This document shows, piece after piece, positions 1-5,908 of a stretch of 12,016 nt of DNA. The DNA comes from Pseudomonadota bacterium (GTDB lineage Bacteria; Pseudomonadota; Alphaproteobacteria; Acetobacterales; Acetobacteraceae). How positions within the stretch are numbered: position 1 is the stretch's first letter; every line of letters begins with the position of its first letter. The notes beneath the pieces were generated by a model. That model was given only the letters and a program-made list of their open reading frames with translations. It ran no database searches and was not told where the DNA came from. The stretch is from the NCBI GenBank assembly GCA_021815835.1, contig JAKAZN010000016.1:1-12016 (forward strand), written 5' to 3'. Position numbers and translations under genes: made by a program.

Positions 1-548
1 GCTGGCTCGTCGAACTGGATGATGTCGATCCCGTCGGCCTGCAAGCCGCGCGCTTCCTGGTTCAGCAATTCCGCGAAGGCATGCGCGAGCTTCACGCGGT
101 CGCCGTAATATTCGTCGGCCAGGGTATCGACGATGGTCATCGGGCCAGGCAGGGTGAACTTGGTGCGCCGGTCGGTATGGGCGCGCAACAGCCGCGCCTC
201 GGTCGCGTGCACCCGGCCGCGCAGGCGCAGGGGGCCGGTGACGACGGGGACCATCGCGTCGTAGCGGTTGTTGCGGATGCCCATCTTCACCTTGCGGGCG
301 AAATCGATCCCCTCCACCGCTTCGAGGAAGCCATGCACGAAATGCTGGCGCGACTGTTCGCCGTCGGTGATGGTGTCAAGGCCGGCATCCTCCTGTTCCT
401 TGATCCACAGCAGGGTGGCGTCGCGCTTCGCCTCGACCAGCGCGTCACCGCGCGCGGCCCATTCGGGCCACAGTTTGTTCGGCTCGGCGAGCCAGGCGGG
501 CTTGGGCAGGCTGCCGGCGATGGAGGCGGGGAACAGCGGGCGCGACAT
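1..548 (-). CDS. MesD/MetE-C-type cobalamin-independent methionine synthase, N-terminal part (runs off left edge)
   Basis: This is the first 182 codons of a gene that reads leftward out of the window, so its 3' end is not visible. The start is the ATG at 548, with AAGGA about 10 nt upstream. The protein opens with IAGSLPKPAWLAEPNKLW and continues with TITDGEQSRQHFVHGF, then KFTLPGPMTIVDTL, and near the window edge GIDIIQFDEP. These are hallmarks of the UROD/MetE-like barrel of single-domain methionine synthases, which move a methyl group to homocysteine. Their zinc-ligand His and Cys residues lie further along and cannot be checked here. The pattern resembles the short core MesD group rather than full-length two-domain MetE. 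That assignment comes from memory of the family. MesD is reported to work with a partner protein, MesX (DUF1852), which could lie just outside the window. It is transcribed divergently from the CHRD gene. Confidence 0.88.
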   Translation of the reverse strand, partial: MSRPLFPASIAGSLPKPAWLAEPNKLWPEWAARGDALVEAKRDATLLWIKEQEDAGLDTITDGEQSRQHFVHGFLEAVEGIDFARKVKMGIRNNRYDAMVPVVTGPLRLRGRVHATEARLLRAHTDRRTKFTLPGPMTIVDTLADEYYGDRVKLAHAFAELLNQEARGLQADGIDIIQFDEP

Positions 549-597
549 TCGGACGATTTCCTTCCCGAGGCGAGACGCCGATCTTGCCATGGGGGGC

Positions 598-619
598 GGT
601 CCCGGACCATCCCGGGACC
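598..619. promoter_or_regulatory. Inverted repeat in the divergent intergenic region
   Basis: A perfect 8-bp inverted repeat, GGTCCCGG (598-605) and CCGGGACC (612-619), is separated by the 6-nt loop ACCATC. It lies 50 nt upstream of the methionine synthase start. It would form a hairpin in that gene's leader if transcription starts further upstream, or it could be a dyad operator. There is no U-run, so it is not a classical terminator. Its function is inferred only from position and symmetry. Confidence 0.4.
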
Positions 620-631
620 CGACGGAAATTT

Positions 632-643
632 CAGACCGGTCTG
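632..643. promoter_or_regulatory. 12-bp perfect palindrome, candidate operator
   Basis: CAGACCGGTCTG reads identically on both strands. It ends 2 nt before a TTGACT hexamer in the 158-bp region between the divergent methionine synthase and CHRD genes. A perfect palindrome beside a -35-like box suits a dimeric repressor or activator site. I do not recognise a known regulator's consensus. Confidence 0.4.
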
Positions 644-645
644 CC

Positions 646-674
646 TTGACTTCCGGCGAACAGGGCCGATTCTC
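646..674 (+). promoter_or_regulatory. Possible sigma-70-type promoter for the CHRD gene
   Basis: TTGACT at 646-651 matches five of six bases of the -35 consensus. At the usual 17-nt spacing the only -10 candidate is the poor ATTCTC (669-674). Alphaproteobacterial promoters often have weak -10 boxes, and the position 33 nt before the CHRD start is reasonable. The call rests mainly on the -35 box and is tentative. Confidence 0.25.
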
Positions 675-706
675 CCCGTTGTTCGTCCACAAAACGGGAG
701 ATGCCT

Positions 707-1156
707 ATGAATGCCATGTTGTCACGTCGCGCCCTGATGCTCGGCGCGACCGTCGGTCTGTTGGGCGGCGCGGCGACGGCGCGCGCCGCGACGACGACGT
801 TCACGGTGCCACTGACCGGCGCCGCGCAGGTGCCCCCCGTCGCGACCAAAGGTCACGGCTCGGCGCACCTGACCTATAACGCCGCGACTTCGATGCTCAC
901 CTGGTCGGTGAGCTACAGCGGTCTTTCCAGCCCCGTGACGATGGCGCATTTCCACAACGGCGCGGCCGGCAAGAACGGCCCCGTGGTGCTGTGGATCAGT
1001 AAGAAGGGCGGGAAGATCAAGAGCCCGCTGAAGGGGTCCGCGAAGCTGACCGCCGCCGAGGCGAAGCTGCTGATGGCCGGCGATCTCTATGTGAACGTGC
1101 ACACCAAGAAGCACCCGGCCGGCGAGATCCGCGGCCAGGTGAAGATGCCGATGTGA
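707..1156 (+). CDS. Exported CHRD-domain protein with Tat-like signal peptide
   Basis: This is a 149-residue secreted protein. I chose the ATG at 707 because GGGAG (696-700) lies 6 nt upstream of it. The ATG at 701 is in frame but directly abuts that sequence. The N terminus has LSRRALML, a twin-arginine-like motif, then a hydrophobic stretch and a cleavage site after TARA (about residue 27). The remainder is one CHRD domain, first defined in chordin and widespread in bacterial exported proteins. Visible signatures are LTGAAQVPP (about 37-45), MAHFHNGAAGKNGPVV (79-94), a KLTAAEAKLL helix (113-122) and the closing GEIRGQV (139-145). The biochemical role of bacterial CHRD domains is not established. 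Lys and Gly content is high in the middle. The gene is followed at once by a strong hairpin, so it may be transcribed alone. Confidence 0.9.
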   Translation: MNAMLSRRALMLGATVGLLGGAATARAATTTFTVPLTGAAQVPPVATKGHGSAHLTYNAATSMLTWSVSYSGLSSPVTMAHFHNGAAGKNGPVVLWISKKGGKIKSPLKGSAKLTAAEAKLLMAGDLYVNVHTKKHPAGEIRGQVKMPM

Positions 1157-1162
1157 TCGCGC

Positions 1163-1201
1163 GCGCCGGCACCTCGGGGCCATCCCCCGGGACGCCGGCG
1201 C
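1163..1201 (+). terminator. GC-rich hairpin after the CHRD gene, terminator-like
   Basis: The arms GCGCCGGC (1163-1170) and GCCGGCGC (1194-1201) pair perfectly over 8 bp. An inner CGGGG/CCCCG pairing extends the stem. It begins 7 nt after the CHRD stop codon. No T-run follows, so it is not a textbook intrinsic terminator. It may slow transcription, protect the 3' end, or assist Rho-dependent ending. Confidence 0.45.
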
Positions 1202-1267
1202 CGCCTTCTGGCGCGGCGCGGGGGGATCGGCGATAACGCGCCGAACCCCGATGCATGAGATCGCGCC

Positions 1268-2503
1268 ATGACCGACCTGATCCCCGAAGCCGCCCGCAAC
1301 ATCCGCCTGCTGGGCCAGACCGATAATGACGGGCACGGCGATTGCCTGCAGGTGATGGTTGCCGGCGGCTACGCCTATATGGGCACCCGAACCTCCCGCG
1401 GACTGGTCGTCACCGACGTGCGCGATCCGCGCAGCCCACGGCCGGCGAATTTCCTGCCGATCCACCCCAATTCGCATTGCCTGCATCTGCAACAGGCCGA
1501 GGGCCTGCTGCTGGTGATCGAGGAGTTCGACATGAAGAACTTCCTCACCATGCAGGAATACTACGGCGGCTCGCTGAACCGCGGAGGCAGCAAGGGCTAT
1601 GGCGTACGCGGGACGGATTATTCGGCCGGGATGCGGGTCTATGACCTGAAGGACCCCGCCAACCCGCGCCCGATCGGGTTCATGGAGGTGGAGGGATTGG
1701 GGCTGCATCGCATCTGGTGGCCGGGCGGGCGCTGGGCCTACGCCTCGGCGCTGCTGGATGGGTTCAGCGATCATATCCTCATCACCATCGACCTGGCCGA
1801 TCCCACGCATCCGCGCGAGGTCGGGCGGTGGTGGATTCCCGGCATGCATCAGGCGGGCGGGGAAACCCCGTCCTGGACCGGGCGCTATGCGCTGCACCAC
1901 GCCGTGGTGGCGGATGATATCGCCTACGGCTGCTGGCGGGATGGCGGCCTGACGATCCTGGACGTGGCCGACAAGGCGGCGCCGAAATTGATCGCGCATC
2001 GCAACTGGTCGCCCCCGTTCGGCGGCGGTACCCACAGCGCGCTGCCGCTGCACGACCGGGACCTGCTGGTGGTGGCCGATGAATCGGTCGCCAATGTCGG
2101 GCAGGAACAACTGAAACGCACCTGGATCTTCGATATCCGCGACAAGGCCAACCCGGTGTCCATCGCGACATTCCCGATTCCGGCTGAGCAGGATTATCTG
2201 GCGAAAGGCGGGCAGTTCGGCCCGCACAACCTGCACGAGAACCGGCCGGGATCGTTCCAATCCTCCCGCTATATCTTCGCCACCTGGCAGAGCGCCGGGG
2301 TGCGGGTGGTCGATATCGCCGACCCGTTCCGGCCGGAGGAGATCGCCTATTTCGTCCCCCCGATGCCGACCCATTGGATGGAACCGCTGCGCGGGCGGGC
2401 GAAGATGCGGCATACGGCGGATATCTTCGTCTCGGCCGAGGGGCTGATCTACGCCACCGATTACGACATGGGGCTGTTCATTCTGGAATGGCAGGGGCCG
2501 TAA
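1268..2503 (+). CDS. LVIVD-repeat beta-propeller protein
   Basis: This is a 411-residue protein built from LVIVD-type repeats. Six copies of a [GIR]xx[IV]xD[ILV]xDxxxPx pattern are visible: GLVVTDVRDPRSPR (45-58), GMRVYDLKDPANPR (121-134), ILITIDLADPTHPR (170-183), GLTILDVADKAAPK (227-240), TWIFDIRDKANP (285-296) and GVRVVDIADPFRPE (344-357). A last degenerate one is GLFILEW (402-408). This periodicity fits a roughly seven-bladed propeller. Most LVIVD proteins are extracytoplasmic, but no signal peptide is seen here, so it is predicted to be cytoplasmic. Histidine recurs at the start of what would be each blade (H23, H73, H147, H211, H256, H320/H323, H382). The substrate is unknown. The SD is poor (GAGA near 1257-1260). 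The gene is followed after 6 nt by the NagA-like gene in the same frame, suggesting co-expression. Confidence 0.88.
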   Translation: MTDLIPEAARNIRLLGQTDNDGHGDCLQVMVAGGYAYMGTRTSRGLVVTDVRDPRSPRPANFLPIHPNSHCLHLQQAEGLLLVIEEFDMKNFLTMQEYYGGSLNRGGSKGYGVRGTDYSAGMRVYDLKDPANPRPIGFMEVEGLGLHRIWWPGGRWAYASALLDGFSDHILITIDLADPTHPREVGRWWIPGMHQAGGETPSWTGRYALHHAVVADDIAYGCWRDGGLTILDVADKAAPKLIAHRNWSPPFGGGTHSALPLHDRDLLVVADESVANVGQEQLKRTWIFDIRDKANPVSIATFPIPAEQDYLAKGGQFGPHNLHENRPGSFQSSRYIFATWQSAGVRVVDIADPFRPEEIAYFVPPMPTHWMEPLRGRAKMRHTADIFVSAEGLIYATDYDMGLFILEWQGP

Positions 2504-2509
2504 GCGGCG

Positions 2510-3451
2510 ATGCCGGGCGGGCTCATCGACCTGCAGGTGAACGGCTACGCCGGCGTCGATTTCAATGATGCGGGGCTGACCGCGGGGGCGATGGATCACG
2601 CGTTTGGCGCGATGGCCGCGGACGGGGTGGCGGCGTGCCTGCCGACGATCATCACCGCCTCGCCGGACGCCCTGGCCGCGCGGCTGAGCGCGCTGGACCG
2701 GGCGGTGGCGGCCAGCCGGCTCGGCGCCGCGATGGTGCCGGGGTATCATCTGGAAGGTCCGTTCCTGTCGCCCGAGCCGGGCTATGCGGGATGCCATCCG
2801 GCCGCGTTCATGCGTCCCGCCGATCCGGCCCTGGTCGCGCGGCTGGAGGAAGGCCTGGCGCGGCCGATCCTGCTGATCACCCTGGCGCCGGAACGGGAGG
2901 GCGCGCTGGCGCTGGTCCGCTGGGCGGTCGGGCGGGGCAAGATCGTCGCGCTCGGCCATACCGCGGCGGACCCTGCAACGATCGCGGCGGCGGTCGCGGC
3001 GGGCGCGCGGCTTGCGACCCATCTCGGGAATGCGTTGGCCTCGCCGCAGCCCAAATTCGCCAACCCGATGCTGGCGCAGCTCAGCGAGGATGCGCTGGCC
3101 GCGAGCTTCATCGCCGACGGCGTGCATGTACCGCCGTTCGCGCTGCGGGTGATGCTGCGGGCGAAGACCGCGGCGCGATCGATCCTGGTGAGCGACGCGA
3201 CGGCGGCGGCGGGGGCCGGACCGGGGCTGTACCGGCTCGGCGATCTGGCGATCGAGCGCGGCGCGGACGGCGCCGTGCGGCTGCCGGGGACGGATCGGCT
3301 GGCCGGATCGGCGTTGGTGCTGGCGGATGCGGTGCGGAATCTGGTGGCCTGGGGCCTGGCCTCGGAGGCGGAGGCGGCGCGCATGGCCGCGGCAAACCCC
3401 GCCGCGTTGCTGGCCCCCGCGCTGGCCGCGCATGGGGTGCGGCTTCCCTGA
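2510..3451 (+). CDS. NagA-like N-acetylglucosamine-6-phosphate deacetylase, catalytic barrel only
   Basis: This 313-residue amidohydrolase is closest in motif pattern to NagA, which removes acetate from GlcNAc-6-phosphate. Visible motifs are LIDLQVNGYAGVDFND (5-20; NagA also has Gln and Asn here instead of the usual HxH), HLEGPFLSP with E82, LGHTAAD with H150, THLGNA with H171, IADGVHV with H206 and LVSDATAAAG with Asp229. E82, H150 and H171 match the single-metal ligand set, and Asp229 matches the catalytic aspartate. E. coli NagA is about 382 residues. Here roughly 50 N-terminal residues and the last C-terminal strands are missing, so the beta-sandwich domain is absent. The start cannot be moved upstream because an in-frame TAA lies at 2501-2503. 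An AGGGG (2493-2497) lies 12 nt before the ATG. No nagB, transporter or sugar kinase is nearby, so the substrate is uncertain. Confidence 0.83.
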   Translation: MPGGLIDLQVNGYAGVDFNDAGLTAGAMDHAFGAMAADGVAACLPTIITASPDALAARLSALDRAVAASRLGAAMVPGYHLEGPFLSPEPGYAGCHPAAFMRPADPALVARLEEGLARPILLITLAPEREGALALVRWAVGRGKIVALGHTAADPATIAAAVAAGARLATHLGNALASPQPKFANPMLAQLSEDALAASFIADGVHVPPFALRVMLRAKTAARSILVSDATAAAGAGPGLYRLGDLAIERGADGAVRLPGTDRLAGSALVLADAVRNLVAWGLASEAEAARMAAANPAALLAPALAAHGVRLP

Positions 3452-3468
3452 CGTCTTGCTTGCCCGCC

Positions 3469-3483
3469 CCTCCGGCGCGGAGG
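3469..3483 (+). other. Short hairpin between the NagA-like and hydrolase genes
   Basis: CCTCCG (3469-3474) and CGGAGG (3478-3483) form a 6-bp stem with a 3-nt GCG loop, within the 61-nt spacer. No T-run follows. It could modulate read-through or RNA stability inside the presumed operon, but the stem is short and may be chance in GC-rich DNA. Confidence 0.25.
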
Positions 3484-3512
3484 ATGCTTCGCCGTCCCAG
3501 GAGCCTTGCCCC

Positions 3513-4637
3513 ATGACCGACCCCCTGCTAGCCGCGCTGCCGCCCGGCATCCGCTCGCGATACGTTCCGGATGTGAATGGATTAAAGATGCACGTGCTGG
3601 AAGCCGGCGGTGGGACGCCGGACCGGCCGGTGCTGTTGCTGCTGCACGGGTTTCCCGAGCTCGCGTTCTCCTGGCGGCGGGTGATGCTGCCTCTGGCGGA
3701 GGCCGGGTATCACGTGATCGCGCCCGACCAGCGCGGCTATGGGCGCACCGCGGGGTGGGACGCGTCCTATGACGGGGATCTTGCCCCGTTCCGTCTGTTC
3801 AATCTGGTGCGCGACATGGTGGGGCTGCTCGCGGCGCTCGGCCATCGGTCGGTGGCCGCCGTGGTCGGACATGATTTCGGCTCCCCGGTGGCCGCCTGGT
3901 GCGCCCTGCTGCGCCCCGACATTTTCCGCAAGGTCGCGCTGATGAGCGCGCCGTTTGCCGGCCCGCCCGCGCTGCCGGTCCCGGGTGCCGCGCCGAATGA
4001 GGATGTGCACGCCGCGCTCGCCCGTCTGGCCCGGCCGCGCAAGCATTACCAGTGGTATTATTCCACCCGGGCGGCCAATCCCGACATGCAGGATTGTCCG
4101 CAGGGCGTGCATGATTTCCTGCGCGCCTACTACCACGTGAAAAGCGCCGACTGGGCGCCCAACCGCCCCGCCCCGCTCGCCGCCTGGACCGCGGCCGAGC
4201 TTGCGCGCCTGCCGACCTATTACGTCATGGACCACGACCGCACGATGGCCGAGACGGTGGCGCCGGAGCTGCCCGATCCCGCCGCCATCGCCGCCTGCCG
4301 CTGGCTTCCGGAGGACGCGATGGCGGTCTATGCGGCGGAATACGCGCGCACCGGATTCCAGGGCGGACTGCAATGGTATCGGTGCCGCACCGAGGGCGTC
4401 GGTCTCGCGGAACAGCAGATCTTCGCCGGTCGCGCCATCACGGTGCCCGCGTTGTTCCTGGCCGGCGCGTCCGATTGGGGCGCGTTCCAGACCCCCGGCG
4501 CGCTGGATTCGATGCGCGGCACGGGTTGCGCGGATCTGTGCGGCTGCCACTTGATTCCCGGCGCCGGACACTGGGTGCAGCAGGAACAGCCCGATCAGGT
4601 GCTGCGCCATCTGCGGGATTTCCTGGAAAGCGACTGA
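3513..4637 (+). CDS. Alpha/beta hydrolase of the soluble epoxide hydrolase type
   Basis: This 374-residue enzyme should open epoxides to diols through a covalent ester intermediate. The start is the ATG at 3513, with AGGAG (3499-3503) 9 nt upstream. A longer in-frame extension upstream lacks homology-like sequence and overlaps the previous gene. The oxyanion-hole motif HGFPE is at 45-49 and PDQRGYG at 71-77. The nucleophile elbow VGHDFG has Asp121, which points to an epoxide hydrolase or dehalogenase rather than a serine esterase. Cap residues YQ at 179-180 and WYR at 288-290 (Tyr289) match the two ring-opening tyrosines of soluble epoxide hydrolases. Asp321 (GASDWG) and His353 (GAGHWVQQEQP) complete the triad. 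Tyr179 and Tyr289 favour epoxide over halide substrates. The substrate is unknown. It is probably cytoplasmic, and its stop is 2 nt from the next start. Confidence 0.88.
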   Translation: MTDPLLAALPPGIRSRYVPDVNGLKMHVLEAGGGTPDRPVLLLLHGFPELAFSWRRVMLPLAEAGYHVIAPDQRGYGRTAGWDASYDGDLAPFRLFNLVRDMVGLLAALGHRSVAAVVGHDFGSPVAAWCALLRPDIFRKVALMSAPFAGPPALPVPGAAPNEDVHAALARLARPRKHYQWYYSTRAANPDMQDCPQGVHDFLRAYYHVKSADWAPNRPAPLAAWTAAELARLPTYYVMDHDRTMAETVAPELPDPAAIAACRWLPEDAMAVYAAEYARTGFQGGLQWYRCRTEGVGLAEQQIFAGRAITVPALFLAGASDWGAFQTPGALDSMRGTGCADLCGCHLIPGAGHWVQQEQPDQVLRHLRDFLESD

Positions 4638-4639
4638 GG

Positions 4640-5908
4640 ATGGCCTCGCGCGCGATCCTGCCCTGGCTTCTGCTGCTCGGGCTGGCGTTCTTCTTCGGCC
4701 TCGCGTTCGAGGAATTTCATGGCCGCGCTGGCCGGAAGCGGCCGGGCGGCATCCGCAGCTTTCCGCTATTGGCGCTGGCGGGCGGGCTGCTCGACCGGCT
4801 GGACCCGACCCCGCCCTGGCTGCTGGGAATCGGGCTTGCGATGCTCGGGGCCTGGCTTGGGCTGTTCTACTGGCGGCACATGGACGAGATCGAGGCCGAC
4901 GGGCAACCGAATGTCGGGCTGATGGTGCCGGTCTGCAACGTGCTGGCATTCCTGCTCGGCCCGGCCGCGCTGACCCTGCCGCCTTTCGTCGCGATCGGGA
5001 CCACCGTTGCCGCGGTGCTGCTGATGACGGCGCGGGAGGAGCTGCACGGGTTCGCGAAACGGATCGATGTCCACGAGATCGTGAACGCCGGGCGCTTCCT
5101 GCTGATCGCCGGTCTGATCCTGCCGCTGTTGCCAGACAAGCCGGTGACCACGCTCACCTCCATCACGCCCTACCAGGTATGGCTGGCGCTGGCCGCGGTG
5201 AGCACGGTTTCCTACGCGAGCTATCTGCTGTCACGCTACGTGGTGCCGGCCCGCGCGGGCCTGCTGACCGCGCTGCTGGGTGGGGTATATTCCTCGACCG
5301 TGACGACCCTGGTGCTCGCGCGGCGCGCGCGCGAGGTGCCGGAGGCTCGGGCGGAGGCGCAGACCGGCATCGTGCTGGCCAATGCGGTGATGTATGCGCG
5401 GCTTTGGGTGATCGTCGCGATGTTCGACTGGCCGCTGGCGCGGACGCTCGCCGTGCCGCTGGCGGCGCTGGCCGCGCTGGGGGGCGCAATCGCGGGCGCG
5501 TGGTACTGGCGAGTGGGACGGCGCGCGCCGCCGCCCCGGGCGGTCCCCGCTTCGGTCAATCCGCTGGGCCTGGGCGCGGCCGCGACCTTCGCCTGCCTGT
5601 TCGTGATCGTTTCGATCGGCGCCACCTTCGTGGTGCGCCGCTTCGGTGCCGGCGGCCTTCTGGTGCTGGCCGGCGTCGTCGGGCTCACGGACATCAACCC
5701 GTTCGTGCTGAGCCTGGCGCAGCATGGCGCGCCGGGCGCGGGGAGTTCGGTGCAGGCGGGGGCGGTGGTGCTGGCGACCGCGTCGAACAATCTGTTCCAG
5801 GCGGGCTATGCCGCCGTGGTGTCGCGGATGCGGGTGGGATGGGCGCCGATCGTGGGATTGATCGTGCTGGCCGGCGCGGGGATCGCCCTTACGATCTGGC
5901 TGGTGTAG
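4640..5908 (+). CDS. MgtC/DUF4010 family multi-pass membrane protein
   Basis: This is a 422-residue integral membrane protein. The start is the ATG at 4640, 2 nt after the preceding stop, with GGAAAG (4625-4630) as a likely SD inside the hydrolase gene. The N-terminal part (about 8-130) is MgtC/SapB-like, with FGLAFEEFHGRAG followed by RKRPGGIRSFPLLALAG, and is followed by a DUF4010 domain containing GLLTALLGGVYSSTVTTLVLARR (broken here as 207-220 and 221-229). I count about 12 to 14 hydrophobic segments, with charged loops at 80-90, 132-147, 229-241 and 291-304. Such proteins are annotated as predicted transporters or Mg-homeostasis-related, but their activity is not established. The last 20 bases overlap the convergent Cox11-cytochrome gene. 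Coupling to the hydrolase gene suggests shared expression but not necessarily shared function. Confidence 0.85.
   Translation: MASRAILPWLLLLGLAFFFGLAFEEFHGRAGRKRPGGIRSFPLLALAGGLLDRLDPTPPWLLGIGLAMLGAWLGLFYWRHMDEIEADGQPNVGLMVPVCNVLAFLLGPAALTLPPFVAIGTTVAAVLLMTAREELHGFAKRIDVHEIVNAGRFLLIAGLILPLLPDKPVTTLTSITPYQVWLALAAVSTVSYASYLLSRYVVPARAGLLTALLGGVYSSTVTTLVLARRAREVPEARAEAQTGIVLANAVMYARLWVIVAMFDWPLARTLAVPLAALAALGGAIAGAWYWRVGRRAPPPRAVPASVNPLGLGAAATFACLFVIVSIGATFVVRRFGAGGLLVLAGVVGLTDINPFVLSLAQHGAPGAGSSVQAGAVVLATASNNLFQAGYAAVVSRMRVGWAPIVGLIVLAGAGIALTIWLV

Noticed and set aside
549..706. SAM-type riboswitch ahead of the methionine synthase
   Set aside because: The inverted repeat here is a simple hairpin and I could not find the conserved loop and pseudoknot pattern of SAM-II. 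A covariance-model search would be decisive.
81..879. Overlapping plus-strand frames at the left edge
   Set aside because: They run opposite to the methionine synthase N terminus and into the intergenic region, and carry no family signature. The minus-strand frame gives continuous methionine synthase motifs.
1232..1237. GATAAC as a -10 box upstream of the LVIVD gene
   Set aside because: It matches four of six consensus bases, but no -35 box lies at suitable spacing.
722..3550. 942-codon open frame on the minus strand
   Set aside because: It lies antisense to three well-supported genes (CHRD, LVIVD, NagA-like), is very rich in Arg, Gly, His and Pro, and shows no domain. Long antisense frames are expected in DNA with this GC skew at third positions.
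3582..4949. 455-codon open frame on the minus strand
   Set aside because: It is antisense to the epoxide-hydrolase-type gene and to the start of the membrane protein gene. Composition is low-complexity Arg/Ala/Gly/Pro and no motif is visible.
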